Source: JAXMDT01 sp046348685 (GTDB taxonomy: Bacteria > Pseudomonadota > Alphaproteobacteria > Rickettsiales > UBA998). Taken from it: 64,000 nt of DNA. The DNA lies in assembly GCA_046348685.1 (NCBI GenBank), contig JAXMDT010000001.1, positions 62,001-126,000 of the forward strand, in the 5' to 3' direction. The notes beneath the pieces were generated by a model. The model did not search any database. It had not been told where the DNA came from and saw only the letters and a list, made by a program, of their open reading frames with translations. The translations under genes were made by a program, and so were the position numbers. Positions 51,738 through 61,027 of the stretch are shown piece by piece (the stretch's first letter is position 1; each line of letters opens with the position of its first letter).

Positions 51738-53223
51738 TCTTCTGGCGCGATCGCCCGCCGTGCGGATGATCTCCGGTTCTTCGACGATCAAGATCACCGG
51801 CGTTGCCGCCGATTCGCGTGAAATCAGGCAAGGCGCAGTTTATGTTGCCATTCCCGGCATTCATGCCAATGGGGAGGATTTCATTCCCGATGCGCTGACG
51901 CGGGGCGCCGTAGCCGTTCTGTGCAGCCAGGGTTACCATGCAGTGGATCTGGGCTCGGTAACGCGCCTGGCGTCAGACAATCCACGTCTTGCTCTGGCAC
52001 AACTTGCAGCAGCTTATTATCAGCAAATGCCGTCGCATATCGTTGCCGTCACCGGCACCGACGGCAAAACGTCAACCTCCGATTTCGTGCGGCAATTTCT
52101 GGAAGGCCTGGGCATGCCTGCCGCTTCGCTTGGCACGCTTGGCGCGCGCGCTGAACGGCCGCTCGGCAAGGCGGCAAAAACAGCGACGCATACAACGCCC
52201 GATCCGGTAGGCTTGCATCATCTGCTATCCGATATTAAGGAAGCGGGAATCAACTTTGTTGCGATGGAAGCCTCCAGCCATGGGCTCGATCAATACCGGC
52301 TCGATGCAGTGAAACCGGAAGTAGCGGTGTTCACGACATTCGGGCGCGATCATTTGGATTACCATTTGGATGAAGAAGCGTATTTTAATGCAAAGGCACG
52401 ATTATTCCGCGAGCTTCTGCCCGAAGACGGTCTCGCTGTGCTTAATGCCGATCAGCCGAAAGTGCTCGGGCTGAAAGAAGAGCTGCTTGCTAAGAGCATT
52501 AAAGTACGCACGTTCGGTCATAATCCGGAGGCTGATAATCGCATCCTGCGTCTTGCGCCTACGGCAGCAGGCCAGGACATCGCTATTGACGTTGAAGGGC
52601 GAAGCTGGCAGGGAACCGTGCCGCTTTATGGCGCGTTTCAGATCATGAATATTCTCGCTGCGATGACAGCGGTTTCTTATTATTCCGATTCGCCTGAAGC
52701 TTATTTTTCGCTGTTGCCGAAGATCAAAGGCGTTACGGGACGCCTTGAGCTGGTTGCCGAGCATCCGGCTGGCGCGCATGTATTTGTCGATTACGCCCAC
52801 ACGCCCCAAGCATTGGAAAATGTACTGACGACGATTCGCCAGCATGCCAAAGGCAAGCTGCATGTTGTCTTCGGGTGCGGCGGTAATCGTGATAAAGGCA
52901 AACGCCCGTTGATGGGGCAAGTGGCGATCAGGCTGGCCGACGCGGTGACGGTGACGGATGATAATCCGCGTCACGAAGATCCGGCGGAAATCAGAAAAGA
53001 AGTTTTAGCGGGAGCGCCCCATGCGCGTGAGATCGGCGACCGCCAGGAAGCGATCACGACAGTCGTGCAGGAGCTGCAAGCCAGGGACGTTTTGTTGATA
53101 GCGGGTAAAGGCCACGAGACGACGCAGGTGATTGCGGGCGAAACGTTCCATTTCAATGATGCGGAAGTAGCGCGCGCCGCCGTTGCGCTGGTGCGTGCCG
53201 GAAAGAAGAAGGAACCGGCATGA
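51721..53223 (+). CDS. murE: UDP-MurNAc-L-Ala-D-Glu:meso-diaminopimelate ligase
   Basis: Adds the third residue of the stem peptide, ATP-dependent, 500 residues. Seen: DSREIRQGAVYVAIPG in the first domain, P-loop AVTGTDGKTSTSDF, MEASSHGLDQYRLD, VFTTFGRDHLDYH, FVDYAHTPQALENVL, VFGCGGNRDKGKRPLM and the substrate motif DNPR in TDDNPRHEDP, which selects meso-diaminopimelate over lysine. GKGHETTQ closes the third domain. It overlaps ftsI and murF at its two ends. Confidence 0.97.
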   Translation: MLRVTDLLARSPAVRMISGSSTIKITGVAADSREIRQGAVYVAIPGIHANGEDFIPDALTRGAVAVLCSQGYHAVDLGSVTRLASDNPRLALAQLAAAYYQQMPSHIVAVTGTDGKTSTSDFVRQFLEGLGMPAASLGTLGARAERPLGKAAKTATHTTPDPVGLHHLLSDIKEAGINFVAMEASSHGLDQYRLDAVKPEVAVFTTFGRDHLDYHLDEEAYFNAKARLFRELLPEDGLAVLNADQPKVLGLKEELLAKSIKVRTFGHNPEADNRILRLAPTAAGQDIAIDVEGRSWQGTVPLYGAFQIMNILAAMTAVSYYSDSPEAYFSLLPKIKGVTGRLELVAEHPAGAHVFVDYAHTPQALENVLTTIRQHAKGKLHVVFGCGGNRDKGKRPLMGQVAIRLADAVTVTDDNPRHEDPAEIRKEVLAGAPHAREIGDRQEAITTVVQELQARDVLLIAGKGHETTQVIAGETFHFNDAEVARAAVALVRAGKKKEPA

Positions 53224-54638
53224 AAACGCTGTGGACCTCCAGTGAAGTGAACGCGCTCTTTCCAGGCAATGCTACTGCGCCCTGGAAAGCGGAGCGTATC
53301 GTTATTGACAGCCGCAAGATCGAGCCGGGCGATCTCTTCGTCGCGATCAAGGGCGAGCGGCACGATGGCCATGCTTTTCTCGAAACGAGCCTCAAGCAGG
53401 GTGCCGTGGCAGCGGTTGTCTCCACGAATAGCGGTGCAAATATTCCGCAAGTCAACGTCGCCGATACCATGCGCGCGTTGGAAACATTGGGCATCGCTGC
53501 CCGCAAGCGTACGCGCGCCAAGGTGGTCGGCGTGACCGGCAGCGTCGGCAAAACCAGTTGCAAGGAAGCGTTGCGGCTGGCGCTTGGTGCGGTAGGCAGC
53601 GTCTACGCGACGGAAGGCAATCTCAATAATCATATCGGCGTGCCGCTGACGCTCGCCAACCTGCCGCCTTTTGTTGATTACGCTGTAATCGAAATGGGAA
53701 TGAATCATGCTGGGGAGATTACGCCTCTCTCAAAAATGTCAGCACCGGATGCGGCAATTATAACGACGGTGGAGGCCGTTCACCTTGAATTTTTTGATTC
53801 CGTTGATTCCATAGCCGATGCCAAATCGGAGATCTCGGCGGGGCTCGATAAAATGGGCACGTTGATCCTGCCGCGCGATAATCCGCATTTCGAGCGTATG
53901 CGTAACACCGCAAAGACAAAATACGGCATTACTAAAATCGTTACCTTTGGTGAACATCCTGAAGCGGATTACCGCCTGAGCGATTATCAACCAGAAGATA
54001 CCGGCTCGATGCTGGAGGCAATTCTGCACGGCACGCCGGTGCGTTTCCGTATCGGCGCGGTCGGCAGGCACTGGGGTGTGCTGATGATGGGCGTGCTGGC
54101 GGCGGTCGAAGCGCTCGGCGCCGATCTGCCGCAAGCGATGCTGGCGCTCGAGAATTTCAAGGAGCAAAAGGGACGAGGGGCGGCTGAAATTTTTTCATTC
54201 CGTTCAGGCAACGTGCTGCTGGTGGACGACAGCTATAATGCAAGTCCAGCTTCGATGAAGGCTGCCTTCGCGCGGATGAAGGAAATCGGCAAGGCTCGCC
54301 GTAAAGTTGCTGTTTTGGGCGATATGCTGGAATTAGGCGACAGTTCGGCGCAGTTGCACCAGGGATTGAAGCGTGATCTTGCTGAAAATGCGATCGATCT
54401 TGTGTTTGCGGCCGGAAGTTATATGAAGAATCTGTATGATGCCCTGCCGGAAAACATGCGTGGGGCCTACGCGGAGAAAGCAGACATGATCCTGAAGCCT
54501 TTAATGGCAGCTTTAGAACCTGGCGATATCGTGCTGGTCAAAGGATCGCACGGAAGCGGGATGTACAAGCTTGCCGAGGCGATGCAGGAAGCCTTACGAG
54601 CATCCGCGGCGACGCGGGAGCATGACCATGCTGTATAA
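53220..54638 (+). CDS. murF: UDP-MurNAc-tripeptide:D-Ala-D-Ala ligase
   Basis: Completes the UDP-MurNAc-pentapeptide, ATP-dependent, 472 residues. Seen: IDSRKIEPGDLFVAIKGERH, P-loop GVTGSVGKTSCKEAL, EGNLNNHIGVPLTLANLP, EMGMNHAGEI, VLLVDDSYNASPASMKAAF, VAVLGDMLELGD and VLVKGSHGSGMYKL. The start overlaps murE (ATGA), and the last codons overlap the beginning of mraY by eleven bases. Confidence 0.97.
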   Translation: MKTLWTSSEVNALFPGNATAPWKAERIVIDSRKIEPGDLFVAIKGERHDGHAFLETSLKQGAVAAVVSTNSGANIPQVNVADTMRALETLGIAARKRTRAKVVGVTGSVGKTSCKEALRLALGAVGSVYATEGNLNNHIGVPLTLANLPPFVDYAVIEMGMNHAGEITPLSKMSAPDAAIITTVEAVHLEFFDSVDSIADAKSEISAGLDKMGTLILPRDNPHFERMRNTAKTKYGITKIVTFGEHPEADYRLSDYQPEDTGSMLEAILHGTPVRFRIGAVGRHWGVLMMGVLAAVEALGADLPQAMLALENFKEQKGRGAAEIFSFRSGNVLLVDDSYNASPASMKAAFARMKEIGKARRKVAVLGDMLELGDSSAQLHQGLKRDLAENAIDLVFAAGSYMKNLYDALPENMRGAYAEKADMILKPLMAALEPGDIVLVKGSHGSGMYKLAEAMQEALRASAATREHDHAV

Positions 54639-55716
54639 TCTGCTGTATCCGCTCGCCGATCATATCCAGATTTTCAACCTGTTCAAATACCTGACCTTCC
54701 GCAGCGGCGGTGCGGTGCTGACCTCATTGCTTTTTACGTTCATGCTTGGCCCTAAGATCATCATGTGGCTCAAAATCAAGCAGGGTAAGGGACAGCCGAT
54801 CCGCGAGGATGGCCCGGAATCGCATTTGCTGACAAAGCAGGGCACGCCGACGATGGGCGGCGTGATCATCCTTTGCGCCGTCAGCATCTCAACGCTGCTG
54901 TGGGCGGATCTCACCAATCACTATGTGTGGGTCGTGCTCTTTATTACGGTAAGCTATGGCTTGATCGGGTTTCTCGATGATTACCTGAAAGTCAGCAAAC
55001 GCAACAGCAAAGGCCTGCCCGGAAAAATGAAATTGCTAGGACAGTTTGGCGCGGCAGCGCTGGCGGCCTTGTGGATTTCAGCAGCGACGCCCGATAATCT
55101 GGCAACGCATCTTTCCGTGCCTTTCTTCAAGGATTTCCTGCCGAATCTAGGGCTGTTCTACCTGGTGTTCGGTATGTTCGTGATGGTCGGCGCATCCAAT
55201 GCGGTGAACCTGACCGACGGCTTGGATGGCCTTGCCATCGTGCCGATCATGATTGCATCGGGCTGTTTTGCCCTGATCGCCTATCTGGTTGGAAATGCAT
55301 TGTTTGCGGAGTATCTGCAAATCCATCAGGTGCCCGGGGCAGGGGAGCTTTCCGTATTCTGCGCGGCATTGATTGGCGCCGGACTCGGCTTCCTCTGGTA
55401 TAATGCCCCACCAGCAATGGTGTTCATGGGCGATACCGGTAGCCTTGCCATGGGCGGCGCGCTCGGTGCGGTCAGCGTCATCACAAAACATGAACTGGTG
55501 CTTGCCATCATCGGCGGGCTTTTCGTGCTGGAAGCCGTGTCGGTGATCGTCCAGGTGATTTCGTTCAAGCTGACCGGCAAGCGCGTTTTCCGCATGGCGC
55601 CGATTCACCACCATTTCGAAAAGATGGGCTGGGCGGAACCAACAGTTGTTATCCGCTTCTGGATTATCGCGACGATCCTGGCGCTGGTCGGGCTTTCGAC
55701 ACTGAAATTGAGGTAA
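54628..55716 (+). CDS. mraY: Phospho-MurNAc-pentapeptide translocase
   Basis: Inner-membrane enzyme of 362 residues that makes lipid I on undecaprenyl phosphate. ATG 54628 is preferred because gggag lies seven bases upstream; ATG 54622 is two codons earlier with poorer spacing, and the ORF extends back into murF. About ten helices. Seen: GQPIREDGPESHLLTKQGTP, TMGGVII, GFLDDYLKVSKRNSKG with the catalytic Asp pair, NAVNLTDGLDGLA, FMGDTGSLAMGG and MAPIHHHFEKMGW. Typical of Gram-negative MraY. Confidence 0.97.
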   Translation: MLYNLLYPLADHIQIFNLFKYLTFRSGGAVLTSLLFTFMLGPKIIMWLKIKQGKGQPIREDGPESHLLTKQGTPTMGGVIILCAVSISTLLWADLTNHYVWVVLFITVSYGLIGFLDDYLKVSKRNSKGLPGKMKLLGQFGAAALAALWISAATPDNLATHLSVPFFKDFLPNLGLFYLVFGMFVMVGASNAVNLTDGLDGLAIVPIMIASGCFALIAYLVGNALFAEYLQIHQVPGAGELSVFCAALIGAGLGFLWYNAPPAMVFMGDTGSLAMGGALGAVSVITKHELVLAIIGGLFVLEAVSVIVQVISFKLTGKRVFRMAPIHHHFEKMGWAEPTVVIRFWIIATILALVGLSTLKLR

Positions 55717-55717
55717 T

Positions 55718-57106
55718 ATGATTCTCCTTCCTTCCTATAAAGGAAAATCGGTCGGTGTATTTGGACTAGGAAAATCCGGCGCGGCGACGATAAATGCGCT
55801 GCTTGCATCCGGTGCAACGGTCTATGCATCGGATGATAACGCCACGGCGCGCGATTCGCTTGCAAAGCACGAAAAACTGCACGCGCTGCCGCATGCAGAA
55901 TGGAAATGGAGTGATCTGTCCGCCGTTGTTTTGGCGCCTGGCGTGCCGCTAACCCATCCGAAGCCGCATGACGTCGTGGCGATGGCAGACAAAAATAATG
56001 TACCTGTTACAGGGGATGTGGAATTACTACTTGCCGCGCAGCCAGACGCAACCGTCATCGGCATTACCGGCACGAACGGCAAATCGACGACAACGGCATT
56101 GATCGCGCACATTCTCAAAGAAGCAGGCAAAGATGTGGAAGTCGGCGGTAATCTGGGCACGCCGGTGCTCAGCATGCGCGCGCTTGGCAAAAACAGTATT
56201 TATGTCCTTGAGCTATCTTCCTATCAGCTGGATCTGCTGAAGACCGCGCGTATTCATGTTGCCTGCCTGCTGAATTTCTCTCCTGACCACATTGACCGCC
56301 ATGGCTCGATGGAAGGGTATATCGCGGCGAAGAAACATATCTTTGACCATCAGCGGCAAGCAGACGTGGCGATTATAGGCATCGACGATGCATATGCCGA
56401 AGCGCTGGCGCGCACGTTGATTGAGGAAAAGCAGCGCCGGGTCTTGCCAATCGCGCTGACGCGGAAGGTGAAAGACGGTATCTCGGTCAATGAACAGGGT
56501 CTGCTGGATAACGGCAAAACCAAAATTGCCATCAACATTTTTCCGCGCCTGAAAGGTAGGCATAATTGGCAGAACGCGGCGTTTGCATTCGCCGCCTGCT
56601 CGGAAGTGGGGCTCGAAGAAAAAGCCATTGTTGCCGGAATGGAAAGTTTCCCAGGCCTTGCACACCGCATGGAATGGATCGCGAAAGTAAATGGCGTTGA
56701 ATTTATCAATGACAGCAAAGCGACAAACGCGGATGCCGCCTCGAAAGCGCTGGGTGCATATGATGTAATTTACTGGATTGCCGGCGGAAAAGCGAAAGAG
56801 GGCGGCATTGAAGCGCTGGGTGAATATTTCCCCCGCATTCGGCATGCATTTCTGGTTGGCGCGGCGATGGATGCGTTCGCGCATACGCTGGAAGGCAACG
56901 TGCCCTATACCAAATCCGGCGATTTGAAAACGGCCACGGCTCAGGCGGCGGAACTGGCGTTCAAAGAAAAGAAAGAGGGCGCGACGGTACTGCTTTCACC
57001 GGCCTGCGCCTCTTTTGATCAATGGCCGAATTTTGAGGTGCGCGGGGATGCGTTCCGCGACTATGCGCTCGCCATCGCCAAGGAGAAACAGCATGCGGCT
57101 GCGTGA
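55718..57106 (+). CDS. murD: UDP-MurNAc-L-alanine:D-glutamate ligase
   Basis: Adds D-glutamate to UDP-MurNAc-L-Ala, 462 residues. Seen: VGVFGLGKSGAATINALLA, VLAPGVPLTHPKPHDV, P-loop GITGTNGKSTTTALIAHIL, GGNLGTPVL, VLELSSYQLDLLKT, LNFSPDHIDRHGSMEGY, GRHNWQNAAFAFAA, FINDSKATNADAASKAL and LLSPACASFDQWPNFEVRGD. It begins one base after the mraY stop and overlaps ftsW by 14 bases. Its substrate D-glutamate could come from the D-amino-acid aminotransferase at 25188 or from a racemase elsewhere. Confidence 0.97.
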   Translation: MILLPSYKGKSVGVFGLGKSGAATINALLASGATVYASDDNATARDSLAKHEKLHALPHAEWKWSDLSAVVLAPGVPLTHPKPHDVVAMADKNNVPVTGDVELLLAAQPDATVIGITGTNGKSTTTALIAHILKEAGKDVEVGGNLGTPVLSMRALGKNSIYVLELSSYQLDLLKTARIHVACLLNFSPDHIDRHGSMEGYIAAKKHIFDHQRQADVAIIGIDDAYAEALARTLIEEKQRRVLPIALTRKVKDGISVNEQGLLDNGKTKIAINIFPRLKGRHNWQNAAFAFAACSEVGLEEKAIVAGMESFPGLAHRMEWIAKVNGVEFINDSKATNADAASKALGAYDVIYWIAGGKAKEGGIEALGEYFPRIRHAFLVGAAMDAFAHTLEGNVPYTKSGDLKTATAQAAELAFKEKKEGATVLLSPACASFDQWPNFEVRGDAFRDYALAIAKEKQHAAA

Positions 57107-58253
57107 ACGGCTGAAGACGGCGCGCACGAATAATTCCCGCTTTGGCAGCTGGTGGTGGACCGTAGACCGCCCCTTGTTCTTTGCGCTCGTGTTATTGATG
57201 TGTGCCGGAGCAATTTTAGTAACGGCGGCAAGCCCGCCTGTCGCCAAGCGCCTGGATTACGATCCGTTTTATTTCGTTGTCCGCCAGCAGGGATTTTTAT
57301 TTCTGAGTTTTCTTGTGCTGGTAGGGGTTTCTGTGCTCGAGGTGAAGCAAATCAAGCGGCTCGCCATGCTGGGGATGCTTGGCAGCTTAGGCATGATGGC
57401 GATACTGCCTTTCTTTGGCATTGAGACCAAAGGCGCGATTCGCTGGATGTCGCTCGCAGGAATTTCCATCCAGCCGTCCGAATTCCTGAAACCCTGCTTT
57501 GCGGTGATCATCGGCTGGATGTTCGCCGAGCGCCAGCGCACGGAAGGGTTTCCCGGATTCAAAATTGGTATCGCCATTTACGCGCTTTCAATCAGCCTCC
57601 TGATTATCCAGCCGGATTTTGGCATGTCCGTTGTCGTCTCCGGCATGTTTGCCATCCAGCTGTTTCTTGCAGGCGTGCCTATCCTGTGGGTAGTCGGCAT
57701 GGGAATCGTCGGTATCGTCGGAGCCTTCGGCGCTTATTTTGCGCTTGGGCACGTGCGGGACCGCGTCAACCATTTCCTCGACCCGAGTTCGGGCGATAAT
57801 TACCAGGTCAGCAAGTCGCTCGAAGCCTTCTCCAGCGGCGGTTTCTTCGGGCGCGGGCCGGGCGAAGGCGTCGTCAAATGGTCGATCCCCGATTCGCATA
57901 CCGATTTTATTTTCTCGGTAGCGGCGGAGGAATTTGGTGTGATTCTTGCGCTTTTGCTCGTTGCGCTATTTGCATTCATTGTTTTGCGTGGCTATTATAA
58001 GGCGTTTCGAGAGACAGATTTGTTCACTATGCTTGCCACCGCCGGACTGATTTCGCAATTTGCACTGCAGGCGCTCGTCAATATGGGCGTCGCCGTCAAC
58101 CTGCTGCCCGCCAAGGGCATGACTCTGCCCTTCCTCAGCTATGGCGGCTCGTCATTGATTGCCGTGGCGATCGGTATGGGCATGATGCTCGGGCTGACGC
58201 GCCGTAAATTCGGCAATATGCCGCGTCATCTGATGCAGGGGATGTACGCATGA
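57093..58253 (+). CDS. ftsW: Septal peptidoglycan glycosyltransferase FtsW (SEDS family)
   Basis: Polymerises lipid II at the septum with FtsI. ATG 57093 follows aaggaga by six bases; in-frame codons from 57015 lie inside murD. The 386 residues hold ten helices. Seen: GAIRWMSLAGISIQPSEFLK, the SEDS signature, IQPDFGMSVVVSGMFAIQLF, QVSKSLEAFSSGGFFGRGPG, PDSHTDFIFSVAAEEFG with the conserved Asp/Glu positions, and NLLPAKGMTLPFLSYGGSSL. It overlaps murG by four bases. Confidence 0.97.
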   Translation: MRLRERLKTARTNNSRFGSWWWTVDRPLFFALVLLMCAGAILVTAASPPVAKRLDYDPFYFVVRQQGFLFLSFLVLVGVSVLEVKQIKRLAMLGMLGSLGMMAILPFFGIETKGAIRWMSLAGISIQPSEFLKPCFAVIIGWMFAERQRTEGFPGFKIGIAIYALSISLLIIQPDFGMSVVVSGMFAIQLFLAGVPILWVVGMGIVGIVGAFGAYFALGHVRDRVNHFLDPSSGDNYQVSKSLEAFSSGGFFGRGPGEGVVKWSIPDSHTDFIFSVAAEEFGVILALLLVALFAFIVLRGYYKAFRETDLFTMLATAGLISQFALQALVNMGVAVNLLPAKGMTLPFLSYGGSSLIAVAIGMGMMLGLTRRKFGNMPRHLMQGMYA

Positions 58254-59431
58254 CGCAGCGGACTATCGTATTAGCGGCTGGCGGTACCGGCGGCCATATC
58301 TTTCCGGCGGAAGCATTGACGGAAGAACTGGTCAAGCGCGGCCACAAAGTATTTATGGTGACCGATAAGCGATTTGCGGATTATAGCGCCGCGTCACTGA
58401 AAGGCATTCTTGGCGACGTGCCGATTTTCTATATCCGTGCCGGAACTCTTGGACACAGTATTACCAAGCGTGCGGCGGGCGGTTATAATATCGTCGCCGG
58501 CGTGCTGCAGGCGCGCAAACTGCTAGGTAAGGTGAAGCCGGACGTTGTTGTCGGCTTTGGAGGCTATCCTTCATTTCCAACGATGATTGCCGCGCTGTCG
58601 CGCCGCTTGCCAACGATCATTCATGAGCAGAATGCGCTGCTTGGGCGCGCCAACCGTGTGCTCGCGTCGCGCGTCACTAAAATTGCCGCATCCTTTGAAA
58701 ATACCGGTTTCATCAAAAACGAAGACAAGGCGAAAATCACCATGGTGGGCAACCCCGTGCGATCAGCGATCCGCGCGTTGCATGAAGTGCCGGCGCCCGA
58801 ACTGAAAGAAGACGGCATCATGCAAATTTTGATTCTTGGCGGCTCGCAAGGCGCAAGCGTCTTTGGCGATATTATGCCGAAAGCCGTAGCACTGCTGCCG
58901 GATGTCCTGAAAAAGCGTTTGCGCATTGACCAGCAGGTGCGCGCGCATCAATTGGAAGCGACGCGCGATGCCTATGAAAATATGGGTGTGCACGTGACGC
59001 TGGATACGTTCTTTGCCGATGTTCCGGCACGCCTGGCCGGTTCACATCTGGTGATCTCGCGGGCAGGAGCATCGACGGTGGCGGAAATCACCTGCGCCGG
59101 ACGTCCGGCGATTCTGGTGCCGTATCCGGAAGCGGCAGACAATCACCAGAAGATTAATGCCTCGGCGATGGAAGATGCGGGCGGCGCATGGCTGATGCCG
59201 CAGGAAGCGTTCACGCCCGAAGCGCTCGCTGCACGGCTCGAATCGTTCCTGACCTTGCCTGCCTCCTTAAGTAAAGCAGCAAAAGCCGCGCACTCTTTGG
59301 GACGTCCAGGCGCAACCGGTGCGCTCGCTGATCTCGTGCTCGCTGAAGCCGCCCGCCGCCAGGGTGAAAATTATTCAGCCTCGCAAAGTATGCATATGCC
59401 GGGCGGATTACAAAGGGATATCGCTGCATGA
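58250..59431 (+). CDS. murG: UDP-GlcNAc:lipid I N-acetylglucosaminyltransferase
   Basis: Peripheral membrane GT28 enzyme making lipid II from lipid I, 393 residues. Seen: the N-terminal G-loop AAGGTGGHIFPAEALTEEL, VVGFGGYPSFPTMIA, IIHEQNALLGRANRVLAS, NPVRSAIRAL, LILGGSQGASVFGDIMPKAV and SHLVISRAGASTVAEITCAG with LVPYPEAADNHQKINA. The C-terminal 20 residues after the helix are an extra tail. It overlaps both ftsW and murC by four bases. Confidence 0.97.
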   Translation: MTQRTIVLAAGGTGGHIFPAEALTEELVKRGHKVFMVTDKRFADYSAASLKGILGDVPIFYIRAGTLGHSITKRAAGGYNIVAGVLQARKLLGKVKPDVVVGFGGYPSFPTMIAALSRRLPTIIHEQNALLGRANRVLASRVTKIAASFENTGFIKNEDKAKITMVGNPVRSAIRALHEVPAPELKEDGIMQILILGGSQGASVFGDIMPKAVALLPDVLKKRLRIDQQVRAHQLEATRDAYENMGVHVTLDTFFADVPARLAGSHLVISRAGASTVAEITCAGRPAILVPYPEAADNHQKINASAMEDAGGAWLMPQEAFTPEALAARLESFLTLPASLSKAAKAAHSLGRPGATGALADLVLAEAARRQGENYSASQSMHMPGGLQRDIAA

Positions 59432-60894
59432 AAACCATTCCGCTACGCTCGCTTCCCTTATCATCCACCATGCCGCTGGATGTCGGGATGCTGCATTTCG
59501 TTGGCATCGGCGGCATCGGCATGAGCGGCATTGCCGAAATACTGCATAACCTCGGCTACCGAGTGCAGGGCTCGGATATCGCAGAGAATTACAATGTGGA
59601 GCGCCTGCGTAAAAAGGGCATCGACGTTTCGATCGGACATAAAGCGGAAAATCTGGGTGAAGCGGCAGTGATGGTGATTTCCTCCGCCGTGAAAAAAGAT
59701 AATCCGGAAGTGCTCGAAGCGCGCGCACGCCGTATTCCGGTGGTACGCCGCGCTGAGATGCTGGCGGAATTGATGCGCCTGAAAATCTCGGTGGCGATTG
59801 CGGGTACACACGGCAAAACAACGACAACATCCATGACGGCTTGCCTGCTCGACGCAGGGGGCATGAACCCGACCGTCATCAACGGGGGCATTATCAATGC
59901 GTACGGCACCAATGCGCGCCTCGGCACCGGTGAGTGGATGGTGGTGGAGGCCGATGAGTCGGACGGTACGTTTATCAAGCTGCCCTCGACAATTGCGATT
60001 GTGACGAATATTGATCCCGAGCACCTCGATCATTACGGCAGTTTTGAAGCAGTGAAGGCTGCCTATCAGCAGCTTCTTGAAAACCTGCCGTTTTATGGGT
60101 TTGCGGCTCTGTGCATGGATCACCCAGAAGTGCAGGCCTTGATCGGGCGCGTTCAGGATCGCCGCATTATCTCCTATGGCCTAAATCCACAGGCAGACGT
60201 GCGTGCGGTGAATATCCGCGAGGAAAAAACAGGCCAGCGTTTCGACGTCGAATGCGAAGATCGCCTCTCGGGTGAGATTACGACCATGCGCGATATCTTA
60301 TTGCCCATGCATGGACGTCATAACGTACAGAATGCGCTGGCGGCCATTGCCGTGGCGCGTGAGCTTAAGATTTCTGCAGAAGCCATCGCCAAAGGATTTG
60401 CAGGTTTTGGCGGCGTAAAGCGCCGCTTTACCAAAACGGGTGAAGTGGAGGGTGTCACCATCATCGATGATTACGGCCACCACCCGGTGGAAATCGCGGC
60501 AACACTTTCCAGTGCACGATCTGCGGCAGGAACTTCTAAAGTCATCGCTGTCGTCCAGCCGCACCGCTATACGCGCCTGCGCGATCTATTCGATCAATTT
60601 TCCACCTGCTTCAACGATGCCGATGTGGTGATCGTGACGGATGTCTATGCTGCGGGCGAGCTGCCGATTGAGGGCGTGAATAAAGATGCGCTGGTCGATG
60701 GACTCCGCCGCCATGGGCATAAGAATGTGATTGCGCTCAAGAATGAAGACGCGCTGGCTGCGACCGTGCAGGATGTTACTGAAGCGGGCGATTATGTCAT
60801 CTGCCTCGGCGCCGGATCGATTACGTATTGGGCGGCGGCACTGCCGGAGAAACTGGAAGCGTTGCAGAAGAAAAGCAAGAAGGTAAGTGCATAA
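59428..60894 (+). CDS. murC: UDP-N-acetylmuramate:L-alanine ligase
   Basis: First stem-peptide ligase, 488 residues. Seen: HFVGIGGIGMSGIAEILHNL, GSDIAENYNVERLRKKGIDV, P-loop AIAGTHGKTTTTSMTACLLD, VVEADESDGTFIKLPSTIAI, VTNIDPEHLDHYGSFEAVK, GRHNVQNALAAIAV, GGVKRRFTKTG and IDDYGHHPVEIAATL, VQPHRYTRLRDLF. Standard length. A palindromic repeat begins one base before its stop-codon neighbourhood ends and separates it from murB. Confidence 0.97.
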   Translation: MKTIPLRSLPLSSTMPLDVGMLHFVGIGGIGMSGIAEILHNLGYRVQGSDIAENYNVERLRKKGIDVSIGHKAENLGEAAVMVISSAVKKDNPEVLEARARRIPVVRRAEMLAELMRLKISVAIAGTHGKTTTTSMTACLLDAGGMNPTVINGGIINAYGTNARLGTGEWMVVEADESDGTFIKLPSTIAIVTNIDPEHLDHYGSFEAVKAAYQQLLENLPFYGFAALCMDHPEVQALIGRVQDRRIISYGLNPQADVRAVNIREEKTGQRFDVECEDRLSGEITTMRDILLPMHGRHNVQNALAAIAVARELKISAEAIAKGFAGFGGVKRRFTKTGEVEGVTIIDDYGHHPVEIAATLSSARSAAGTSKVIAVVQPHRYTRLRDLFDQFSTCFNDADVVIVTDVYAAGELPIEGVNKDALVDGLRRHGHKNVIALKNEDALAATVQDVTEAGDYVICLGAGSITYWAAALPEKLEALQKKSKKVSA

Positions 60895-61019
60895 TGTCAT
60901 CCCGGCGAAGGCCGGGATCCTCGAGCGAAAACAAGTTTCGCATCACAAAAAGTCTTCTGACTTTTTGTTCCTGGATTCCCCTATAATTTTGCCTGCTGGC
61001 AAAATTCAGGGAATGACGA
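60893..61019. repeat. Composite palindromic repeat between murC and murB
   Basis: tcatcccggcgaaggccgggatcc at 60897-60920 is a palindromic unit of the class seen at 22777 and 23370. A second inverted pair, attttgcctgctggcaaaat at 60986-61005, lies within ctggattccc ... gggaatgacg. Read in frame ahead of murB it gives the well-known spurious peptide NVIPAKAGI, which should not be annotated as part of MurB. Confidence 0.85.
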
Positions 61020-61027
61020 TTGGGGAT

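Noticed and set aside
60887..61027. N-terminal extension of MurB beginning MHNVIPAKAGIL
   Set aside because: The codons come from an intergenic palindromic repeat that gives the same peptide in many unrelated genomes.
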